Source: Candidatus Bathyarchaeota archaeon
Lineage (GTDB): Archaea > Thermoproteota > Bathyarchaeia > Bathyarchaeales > Bathyarchaeaceae
Direction of reading: 5' to 3'
DNA: 5,601 nucleotides
NCBI GenBank assembly: GCA_003662715.1
Contig: QMYO01000137.1
Coordinates: 1-5,601, forward strand
The notes under the pieces are model-generated. The model was not told the origin of the DNA. It saw only the letters and a list, made by a program, of their open reading frames with translations, and made no database searches. Positions 1 through 4,674 of this stretch are shown here, in pieces (position 1 is the stretch's first letter; each line of letters starts with the position of its first letter). The translations under genes and the position numbers were made by a program.

Positions 1-119
1 AGGAGACTCTTAGGCAGTGTCGGGAGATTATTGAAAGGTTTGAGGGGTCGGAGGAGACTTTGAGGTATATCCAGCGAATAGAGGTGTCTTTAAAAAGGCT
101 GGTGGCTTCAACAGATTAA
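1..119 (+). CDS. 3' end of an unrecognised protein (5' truncated)
   Basis: An open frame enters from the left edge (first complete codon at position 3) and ends at TAA 117-119, leaving 38 residues. The tail is highly charged and likely helical (ETLRQCREIIERFEGSEETL, then a stretch ending LKRLVASTD), with hydrophobic residues spaced as in an amphipathic or coiled-coil C-terminus. I do not recognise the family, and no catalytic motif is visible in this fragment. The gene points toward the RAM gene on the opposite strand, with about 180 bases without an intact gene between them. The frame is short, so its reality rests on protein-like composition and on being open to the window edge. Confidence 0.5.
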   Translation, partial: ETLRQCREIIERFEGSEETLRYIQRIEVSLKRLVASTD

Positions 120-269
120 TGAAATAGCGAAAAAAGTGAAGATTTCTCTATTATATCGTCTGCAGCGTCTTTTTCCTTCTGTGAGAACCGCGGGCTGTCT
201 AGGTGGTGTACATTGGATTAGGTACTCCTTTTCTTCTAGCATTTGCTGAATGGTGTGTATTTTTTTCAA
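116..269 (-). pseudogene. possible frameshifted remnant of a small minus-strand gene
   Basis: On the minus strand a frame opens at TTG 269-267 (or ATG 242-240) and reads KKIHTIQQMLEEKEYLI down to about 215. From about 212 the protein-like reading moves to a second frame, NVHHLDSPRFSQKEKDAADD followed by IIEKSSLFSLFH, ending at TAA 118-116. Removing a single base near 213-214 would join the two parts into a continuous protein of about 50 residues. The second frame has an in-frame TAA just before its start and no initiation codon of its own, so as it stands it is not expressed alone. Its stop overlaps the stop of the plus-strand gene ending at 119. The family is not recognised. It may be a decayed gene, an assembly error or chance. 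Confidence 0.25.
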
Positions 270-301
270 TTGAAACTAAACGGAGTTAAACCTTTAATTT
301 C

Positions 302-538
302 CTAGTAGATTCTTGGAGGTACTACCACAGCTGTCTGAGTTCTCGTCACGCCTTTAATTGTATGAATTTTGCGTATCAATTCTCCCAGCGCCTCCATGTT
401 TTTAAATACAACTTGAACCACAACGTCGTATTGACCAGTAACTGTGTGAGCCGTCTTGACTCCATCAATTTTAAGAGATTCTTCAGCTACCTTCCACAGC
501 ATGTCGGGTGCAGTGTTTACGAAAATATAGGCTTCCAT
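302..538 (-). CDS. stand-alone Lrp/AsnC-type ligand-binding (RAM) domain protein
   Basis: This 78-residue protein is a complete RAM (regulation of amino acid metabolism) domain with no DNA-binding HTH. The family fold is seen as MEAYIFVNT (first strand, 1-9), helix 11-23, IDGV (24-27), TGQYDVVVQV (34-43, the core strand with the conserved G-x-Y-D), helix 46-60 and IKGVTRTQT (61-69). Related domains oligomerise and bind amino acids. Stand-alone versions are common in archaea and may act as sensors or as partners of full-length Lrp proteins. I chose the ATG at 538-536 because a GAGGAG motif lies at 550-545, seven bases upstream. The longer frame starting at 565 would place this motif inside the coding region and add nine residues not typical of the family. 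The domain call is firm; the ligand is unknown. Confidence 0.88.
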   Translation of the reverse strand: MEAYIFVNTAPDMLWKVAEESLKIDGVKTAHTVTGQYDVVVQVVFKNMEALGELIRKIHTIKGVTRTQTAVVVPPRIY

Positions 539-544
539 GCTATT

Positions 545-550
545 CTCCTC
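545..550 (-). promoter_or_regulatory. Shine-Dalgarno that sets the RAM gene start
   Basis: The minus strand reads GAGGAG here, a strong match to the anti-SD complement, with a spacing of six to seven bases to ATG 538-536. It supports the shorter, family-typical start over the upstream ATG at 565. Confidence 0.75.
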
Positions 551-569
551 AAAGTTGCTTTTCATTGGA

Positions 570-577
570 ATATAAAA
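570..577 (-). promoter_or_regulatory. candidate TATA box for the RAM gene
   Basis: The minus strand reads TTTTATAT about 35 bases before the chosen start. An archaeal TATA box there would put the transcript start near 547-551, just in front of the GAGGAG motif, giving a very short leader. The spacing is slightly tight, so this is only a candidate. Confidence 0.4.
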
Positions 578-673
578 TTAAGTTTTTGGGTTCGCGGAGT
601 TGGCATGTGCAGTTTTGAGAAGTTTAATGAGGAGCAAAGAGCACATAAAGGGGTTTAACAGCCATATAATGCT

Positions 674-1159
674 GTGGCGAAAACGATGAAATTAATTGAG
701 ACATGGGTGAAAGCGCCTTTCTTGAAAGGTGCCTCTCTGCTCCTCGTAAGTGAGTGCGCTCAGTCGGTATATCCAGAAGTGTATAAAAGATTCATGAAAG
801 AACGTGTGGTTCTGACCAGTTGTCCAGAAGCGGAGAACGCTGAAATGCTTATGGGCAAGTTGGCTGCAATTTTAACGTGTTCAGATATAAAGGACCTTAC
901 AGTGCTGACTATGGAGGGTTCTCCTCATTGTCTTATGTTGCATGCAGCGGCAAATGAGGCTATGTTCATAACTAAGGCTAAGGTTCCGTTTAGTCACTTT
1001 GTGATTCTTAACGGAAAAGCCATAGAGGTGAGTTCAGAGAGTGTGAGGGTTGCGAGGTATCTGCATCTTGTGCAAAAGTGTGTCCAAAAGTGTTCTGATA
1101 TACTTGAGGATTTGAATGGTCTCAGTTTGGAGCATCGTTGTAGTAGGGGGCGGAAGTAA
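674..1159 (+). CDS. ferredoxin-associated C-terminal domain protein, lacking the 4Fe-4S ferredoxin part
   Basis: This 161-residue soluble protein resembles, from memory of the family, the C-terminal portion of bacterial and archaeal 4Fe-4S ferredoxin-like proteins. The family pattern is W-V-K-A-P-F-L-x-G-A near the start (11-20), then a hydrophobic strand ending in a Cys (C28), a strand ending S-C-P (C50; usually G-C-P), and a strand-plus-Cys segment (C86; usually V-P-C-C). The usual N-terminal pair of CxxCxxC clusters is absent, so it may work with a separate ferredoxin or bind a metal through C28, C50 and C86. C69 and a C-terminal CxxxC (C136, C140) are extra. The start is uncertain: GTG 674 lies about 28 bases after a TATA-like CATAAAGG (644-651) and could be leaderless, while ATG 686 gives the family-like MKLIETWVKAPF start. 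No Shine-Dalgarno precedes either. It converges on dtdA. Its role is unknown. Confidence 0.6.
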   Translation: MAKTMKLIETWVKAPFLKGASLLLVSECAQSVYPEVYKRFMKERVVLTSCPEAENAEMLMGKLAAILTCSDIKDLTVLTMEGSPHCLMLHAAANEAMFITKAKVPFSHFVILNGKAIEVSSESVRVARYLHLVQKCVQKCSDILEDLNGLSLEHRCSRGRK

Positions 1160-1163
1160 ATTT

Positions 1164-1979
1164 TCAAACTTTTTCTATAGAAACTCCAGCATCATTGAGT
1201 GTTGCCATTAATCCTTTCTTATCCGCGCCTTTAATCCCCTTCCAATCAAGAATCGCCGACTCCACCTTTTCTACTGTTTTCTTTATGCATTGCTTCACCA
1301 TGTCGGCGTCTAACAGGGAAACAGCGTATTTTGGGATGATATGCCCGAAAGCTATCGGCTTGTTTAACGCAATTTTTGTGAACTTGGCATTATAGTGGGG
1401 TCCGCCTATACCTAACACCGCTGGATACATTGACTGTTTAGAAACAGCAGCCATCGCAGCGCGAGCCACTGCTTCTGCTGCTTTCTTATCCTTCCATTGC
1501 TTTATTGAGCTGCCTAGTTCTACAAACATGGCTGGAACATCTAGGGAGGGACCGTGATGAGTGCATTCATAGCAGACTTGATAGTTCAATTCCAACTCTT
1601 CCTTTGCATTAGCCAGTTCTAGCAGTGCATTTTTCATGGCGCTGGCTGGAGAAACTGAAACCTTTCTTGGGATTCCGCCTAGTTCTGCTTTGCCGAGGTT
1701 GCCGGGAGTGTGAACTGAGAGGGTTGGGAGTCCGCTTACGCTGCGGTGTTTAGATATGAAAATTGTCAGTTGGGGGTTAAAAAATTGGGTGATGAATTGG
1801 GTGTTAACGATTTCTTCGTTAATGAAGACCAGCTTAGCTATGGAATCTTGCACTTTCTTAGAGTATATGGGGTTTTGGTGGAATTTTTCTTCAACTTTTT
1901 CAAAGTCGTGTTTGTCAAGGATTTGTTGGGCAATGTTCATGCCAGCAACATCTTTGGTTGAAGCTACAATCAGAATCAT
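1164..1979 (-). CDS. dtdA: D-aminoacyl-tRNA deacylase, archaeal type (DtdA/DTD2)
   Basis: The enzyme hydrolyses D-amino acids from mischarged tRNAs in the cytoplasm, keeping translation homochiral. In archaea and plants this DtdA (GEK1-related) family does the job in place of, or beside, bacterial-type DTD. The 271-residue length fits the family. Motifs visible in order are ISKHRS (75-80), HTPGN (90-94), ECTHHGPS (138-145), ELGSS (154-158), GIGGPHY (190-196) and FGHIIPKY (211-218). The His-rich segments at 90, 141-142, 195 and 213 are characteristic and match the known zinc-dependent deacylase site. ATG 1979-1977 gives the expected MILIVAST start. No clear Shine-Dalgarno is seen; an AT-rich AATTATAT lies about 18-25 bases upstream, so translation may be nearly leaderless. 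The gene stands alone and converges with its downstream neighbour, four bases apart. Nothing in the sequence suggests inactivity. Confidence 0.95.
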   Translation of the reverse strand: MILIVASTKDVAGMNIAQQILDKHDFEKVEEKFHQNPIYSKKVQDSIAKLVFINEEIVNTQFITQFFNPQLTIFISKHRSVSGLPTLSVHTPGNLGKAELGGIPRKVSVSPASAMKNALLELANAKEELELNYQVCYECTHHGPSLDVPAMFVELGSSIKQWKDKKAAEAVARAAMAAVSKQSMYPAVLGIGGPHYNAKFTKIALNKPIAFGHIIPKYAVSLLDADMVKQCIKKTVEKVESAILDWKGIKGADKKGLMATLNDAGVSIEKV

Positions 1980-2047
1980 GTTAAGTCTTCTCAGCCATAT
2001 AATTGAGGGGTAAATCAGAACATATAGGTTTTGTATGCATAAAAATT

Positions 2048-2080
2048 TGTATAGAGGTTTCTTCTAGAAGAAATGTATAG
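2048..2080. promoter_or_regulatory. perfect 16-bp palindrome inside a direct repeat; candidate operator
   Basis: TTTCTTCTAGAAGAAA at 2058-2073 is its own reverse complement across all 16 bases. It is bracketed by identical heptamers TGTATAG at 2048-2054 and 2074-2080. The element lies 15 bases before the ATG of the small ORF at 2088 and about 80 bases upstream of divergent dtdA. That position and symmetry suit binding by a dimeric regulator, but no regulator is identified. Confidence 0.5.
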
Positions 2081-2087
2081 TTTATTT

Positions 2088-2231
2088 ATGAAAATTTTTA
2101 TAAGAATAGGTAGTGCTGGCAAGTGGGCTAGCGTTGCAGCAGAAGATTTCTCTCGCTCTATTCACCTCGATAAGCTCCTGCACCTCCTGAAAAATAAAAA
2201 AGCATACACTTCCATAAAACCATGCCTATAG
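2088..2231 (+). CDS. small unrecognised ORF, 47 residues
   Basis: ATG 2088 to TAG 2229-2231 encodes a basic 47-residue peptide: MKIFIRIGSAGKWASVAAED, then a segment containing HLDKLLHLLKNKK and ending SIKPCL. The composition is protein-like, with a short beta-type start, a likely helix (residues 26-37) and a lysine-rich tail. I do not recognise the family. No Shine-Dalgarno is visible, and the start sits just after the palindrome at 2058-2073. The stop overlaps the next small ORF by ten bases, so the two may be pieces of one gene joined or broken by a frameshift. It could also be an intact small protein or chance in an AT-rich spacer. Confidence 0.3.
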   Translation: MKIFIRIGSAGKWASVAAEDFSRSIHLDKLLHLLKNKKAYTSIKPCL

Positions 2232-2311
2232 TGGGGAAGGATGCTGTGGGGAAGGAAGTTGGCCGAGATTGCGGCGCCACTGCTTTTGGGAGGTTACCTT
2301 TAATCTCGTGA
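2222..2311 (+). CDS. very small overlapping ORF, 29 residues, with internal repeat
   Basis: ATG 2222 to TGA 2309-2311 reads MPIVGKDAVGKEVGRDCGAT followed by AFGRLPLIS. The repeated VGK(D/E) pattern comes from an 11-bp direct repeat, GTGGGGAAGGA, at 2231-2241 and 2246-2256. It overlaps the preceding small ORF by ten bases in the -1 frame and lacks a Shine-Dalgarno. It is more likely to be the continuation of a frameshifted gene, or a structured non-coding patch, than an independent gene. Confidence 0.18.
   Translation: MPIVGKDAVGKEVGRDCGATAFGRLPLIS
2231..2256 (+). repeat. 11-bp direct repeat, 15-base period
   Basis: GTGGGGAAGGA occurs at 2231-2241 and again at 2246-2256, a period of 15 bases that preserves the reading frame of the tiny ORF it lies in. 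It sits in the GC-rich patch of an otherwise AT-rich spacer. Confidence 0.8.
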
Positions 2312-2427
2312 GGACTAATCGTATAAGGGCTTTCTTCACTCAGCTTCTCATAACACTAACTGATTAAGATGAGAAAAGTGTGTTCACATTTCTTAGCATC
2401 TTACTATATACCGGGCATCAATAGCAA

Positions 2428-2438
2428 AATTTTTATTA
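2428..2438 (+). promoter_or_regulatory. candidate TATA box for the oxidoreductase-carbamoyltransferase unit
   Basis: The AT-rich run AATTTTTATTA lies about 44-54 bases before TTG 2482. An archaeal TATA box centred near 2434 predicts a transcript start near 2458-2462, in front of the GGTGA motif at 2471-2475. This is consistent with a short, leadered mRNA. Confidence 0.45.
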
Positions 2439-2470
2439 ACCAAGCGTAAAAGTAACGTGCTTCATGTGCT

Positions 2471-2475
2471 GGTGA
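2471..2475 (+). promoter_or_regulatory. Shine-Dalgarno GGTGA that supports the TTG start
   Basis: GGTGA matches the core of the anti-SD complement and lies six bases before TTG 2482. An in-frame TGA at 2473-2475 rules out any start further upstream, and the Rossmann strand begins at codon 4. TTG 2482 is therefore the only good start. A related GTGA at 3717-3720 stands six bases before the downstream ATG. Confidence 0.65.
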
Positions 2476-2481
2476 CTGGTT

Positions 2482-3678
2482 TTGGGATATAAAATTTTGA
2501 TTGTGGGTTGTGGAGCGCAAGGGAAAGCAATCGCTGATTATCTAGCAAGGTTGCCAGAAGTGGACGAGATAAGAGTCAGCGACGTAAATTTAAATGTGTG
2601 TAAAAACTTTGTAGAATGGCTAAAAAGTGATAAGGTTTCAGCGTATAAAGTAGATGCAGGTAGAGTTGATGAAATAGCATCGCTTGCAAAAGACATGGAC
2701 ATTGTTGTGAATGCTGTGGTGCCTAAATTTAACCTTAACATCTTAGATGCTGCCTTTAAAGCTGGTACACATTATATAGATTTAGCTTTTGAATATGCAG
2801 ACTTCGAAAGAGAATTGGAGAGAAGTGATAAGTTTAAAGAGATTGATCGAACAGCTTTAACTGGTGCTGGATTTGCTCCCGGGTTGACAAATATAATTTC
2901 GGCGTGCGCAGTGGATAACCTTGACGAAGTGGAAAGTATATTCATAAGGGACGCTACGAGAAGACCTTTTTCAACATGGTCGCCGGAGACGCTTATAGAT
3001 GACTGGCTAACGGAACCAACAATTTTTAAAAACGGAGAATTCGCAAAAGTTTCACTGTTTAGTGGTGAAGAAATATTTGAGTTTCCAGCGCCTCTTGGGC
3101 CTCAACCAGTGTGGTATCATGCACATGAAGAACCACACATGATGGGTCGTTTTATAGGCAAAGGTTTGAAGAACGTAGACTTCAAGATGGGCGGGCCTGA
3201 TCATATATTTATCAAACAATTGTGGGAATTAGGTTTTCTAAGTGACAGTCCTATTAACGTTAAGAGTGTGGAAGTTGTTCCTAGAGATGTATATCTTGCG
3301 CTTGTTCCAAAGCCTCCAACGCTGGAGGAGCTAAGGGATATGGCTGTGAGAGGTATCCTTGGGAAGGAGGAAGGGAGTATGATAATTAGGGTTATTGGAA
3401 AAAAAGATGATGTAAAAGTTGAACACGTTTATACTATACATTCACCAACTACGTTGAAACTTCAGGAAAAGTGGCCTATTTGTAACTCTATATCTTACGC
3501 TGTTAGTTCTGTTAGCTCGCTTCTAGTTAGCTTTGTATGTAAAGGAGAGATAGAAACTAGAGGGGTTATTACGCCCGAGCTCTTGGAACCAGATGTCAGA
3601 GGGAAGCTCCTAGCAGCGCTTGCAAAACAAGATCCGCCAATAAGAGTGTTTGAGAGAGTGGAGAAATTTATAGCGTAA
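2482..3678 (+). CDS. saccharopine dehydrogenase / lysine-6-dehydrogenase-like oxidoreductase
   Basis: This 398-residue cytoplasmic NAD(P)-dependent oxidoreductase belongs to the saccharopine dehydrogenase-like family. The N-terminal Rossmann domain has KILIVGCGAQG (4-14, GxGxxG), an acidic residue after the second strand (D34, which suggests NAD preference), VVNAVVPKFN (75-84) and the family's GAGFAPGLTN turn (128-137) followed by LDEVESI. The C-terminal substrate domain includes HEEPHM (215-220), VEVVPRDVYLALV (263-275), an RVIGKKDD-type strand, and a closing SYAVSSVSSLL...ETRGVITPE segment. These match, from memory, bacterial lysine 6-dehydrogenases more closely than fungal saccharopine reductases or carboxynorspermidine dehydrogenases. 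The substrate is probably a basic amino acid or adduct, but it cannot be read from the sequence. It starts with TTG behind GGTGA. The carbamoyltransferase gene follows 48 bases later on the same strand, suggesting an operon. Confidence 0.82.
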   Translation: MGYKILIVGCGAQGKAIADYLARLPEVDEIRVSDVNLNVCKNFVEWLKSDKVSAYKVDAGRVDEIASLAKDMDIVVNAVVPKFNLNILDAAFKAGTHYIDLAFEYADFERELERSDKFKEIDRTALTGAGFAPGLTNIISACAVDNLDEVESIFIRDATRRPFSTWSPETLIDDWLTEPTIFKNGEFAKVSLFSGEEIFEFPAPLGPQPVWYHAHEEPHMMGRFIGKGLKNVDFKMGGPDHIFIKQLWELGFLSDSPINVKSVEVVPRDVYLALVPKPPTLEELRDMAVRGILGKEEGSMIIRVIGKKDDVKVEHVYTIHSPTTLKLQEKWPICNSISYAVSSVSSLLVSFVCKGEIETRGVITPELLEPDVRGKLLAALAKQDPPIRVFERVEKFIA

Positions 3679-3726
3679 CTTAACAAGAGTGTAATTAGGA
3701 ACTTTGCAAAGGAAAAGTGAGTTAAA

Positions 3727-4641
3727 ATGCACCTGCTAACCCTTAAAGATTGGTCTTCAAATCAAATTGAAGATGTAATTGAGCTGTCTATAGAGATAAA
3801 GAAAAATCAAAGTTCGTATCGAACTTCTCTTAAAGATAAGTCTTTGGCGATGATTTTTCAGAAAACCTCTACTAGAACAAGGGTTTCCTTTGAGGTGGCT
3901 ATGACTCAGCTGGGCGGACATGCTGTTTATCTAGATTGGAGAACAACCAACTTCATCTTAGCAGACATTAGGGATGAGACTAAGTATCTTTCAAGAAATG
4001 TGGATTGCATAATGGCGCGTTTACTAAAGAACGTTGAGTTGAAGGCTATGGCGGAAGCGTCAAGGGTTCCAGTTATCAATGGATGTGACGAAAAGTATCA
4101 TCCTTGCCAAGCTATCTCTGATTTAATGACGATTAAAGAGAAGAAGGGAAGCTTGAAAGGATTAAGGCTCACCTACATTGGAATTCACAATAACGTTTGC
4201 AACTCCCTTATAGAAGGCTGCACAAAGGTGGGAGTGGAGATTACAACTGTGACTCCGTTGGTGAATGAGCCTTCTTTTGACAAAGAGCTGGTTGAGAGAG
4301 CGAAGCAGACTGGACTGTACAAGACTACGCTGGATGTTAAAGAGGCTGTGAAAAATAGTGATATTGTTTACACGGACACTTGGATAGACATGGAGTTCTT
4401 CTTGAATCCAGAGTTTAAGGAGGAGAAAGAGAAAAGAATCAAGCTGATGAAGCCTTATCAGGTTAATGCTGAGCTGTTGAAGGGTAGTGACGCGTTGATA
4501 ATGCATGATATGCCGATGCATCGGGGCTATGAGATAAGTGAAGATGCGATAGAGAGTCCGAACTCCATTATTTATGAGCAAAGCGAAAACAGACTGCACT
4601 CCGCAAAAGGAATCCTGCTAAAACTATTGGGAAAAGCATAA
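3727..4641 (+). CDS. ornithine carbamoyltransferase-family enzyme with altered substrate site
   Basis: This 304-residue cytoplasmic protein is a full-length aspartate/ornithine carbamoyltransferase. Carbamoyl-phosphate residues are intact: STRTR (48-52), R98 of IMAR, HPCQ (125-128) and R289 in SENRL. The N-terminal half, such as AMIFQKTSTRTRVSFEVAMT, is very close to archaeal ArgF proteins. The second-substrate site differs. The 80s loop (about 69-86) lacks the usual G-(R/K)-G-E segment, GDxNNV has become GIHNNV (152-157), DxWxSMG has become DTWIDME (217-223) and HCLP has become HDMP (260-263). In this family those regions bind ornithine, so a different amine or amino acid acceptor is likely; true ArgF activity is the alternative. 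ATG 3727 has GTGA six bases upstream. It follows the oxidoreductase gene by 48 bases and ends at a hairpin terminator. I withhold argF because of the changed motifs. Confidence 0.85.
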   Translation: MHLLTLKDWSSNQIEDVIELSIEIKKNQSSYRTSLKDKSLAMIFQKTSTRTRVSFEVAMTQLGGHAVYLDWRTTNFILADIRDETKYLSRNVDCIMARLLKNVELKAMAEASRVPVINGCDEKYHPCQAISDLMTIKEKKGSLKGLRLTYIGIHNNVCNSLIEGCTKVGVEITTVTPLVNEPSFDKELVERAKQTGLYKTTLDVKEAVKNSDIVYTDTWIDMEFFLNPEFKEEKEKRIKLMKPYQVNAELLKGSDALIMHDMPMHRGYEISEDAIESPNSIIYEQSENRLHSAKGILLKLLGKA

Positions 4642-4646
4642 AATTA

Positions 4647-4674
4647 ACTGGATATCTCCAGTCATCACTTTTTT
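4647..4674 (+). terminator. hairpin plus T6 ending the carbamoyltransferase transcript
   Basis: ACTGGA (4647-4652) and TCCAGT (4657-4662) form a perfect 6-bp stem with a TATC loop, followed after six bases by TTTTTT (4669-4674). It begins six bases after the carbamoyltransferase stop. Archaea mainly use T-tracts, so the T6 alone may be enough. The T-run overlaps the stop codon of the convergent rhomboid gene. Confidence 0.55.

Larger units (their letters stand above)
2012..2481. other. 470-base interval without a long gene
   Basis: The interval separates divergently oriented dtdA and the oxidoreductase gene. It contains, in order, a 16-bp palindrome flanked by direct repeats (2048-2080), two small overlapping plus-strand ORFs (2088-2231 and 2222-2311), a GC-rich patch with an 11-bp direct repeat (2222-2300; about 45 G/C in 80 bases against AT-rich flanks), a loose inverted repeat TTCTCAT/ATGAGAA (2345-2351 and 2369-2375) and a TATA-like element for the downstream operon (2428-2438). 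I found no tRNA cloverleaf and no convincing box C/D pair. A 27-codon plus-strand ORF starting at 2369 is not distinguishable from chance. Confidence 0.6.

Noticed and set aside
362..658. A 98-codon plus-strand frame opposite the RAM gene.
   Set aside because: It is antisense to a confidently assigned gene with a strong ribosome site, and its translation shows no domain-like pattern.
1160..1163. Only four bases separate the convergent stops of the 674-1159 gene and dtdA.
   Set aside because: Tight convergent junctions are common in compact archaeal genomes, and no special structure is visible here.
659..2003. The 12-mer CAGCCATATAAT occurs at 659-670 and again at 1992-2003, each just upstream of a gene.
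   Set aside because: The two copies have opposite orientation relative to their genes and different spacing to the starts, and an AT-rich 12-mer of this kind can recur by chance.
2111..2190. Possible tRNA or box C/D RNA around the GCTGGC/GCTAGC hairpin.
   Set aside because: No acceptor stem, T-loop or anticodon arm can be assembled, and no C box with a matching D box is present.
2345..2375. Inverted repeat TTCTCAT/ATGAGAA with a 17-base gap.
   Set aside because: Seven-base arms with a long AT-rich loop are expected by chance in a spacer of this length, and there is no T-run or nearby start to give it a role.
4162..4599. A 145-codon minus-strand frame inside the carbamoyltransferase gene.
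   Set aside because: It lies wholly opposite conserved carbamoyltransferase motifs and is an antisense shadow.
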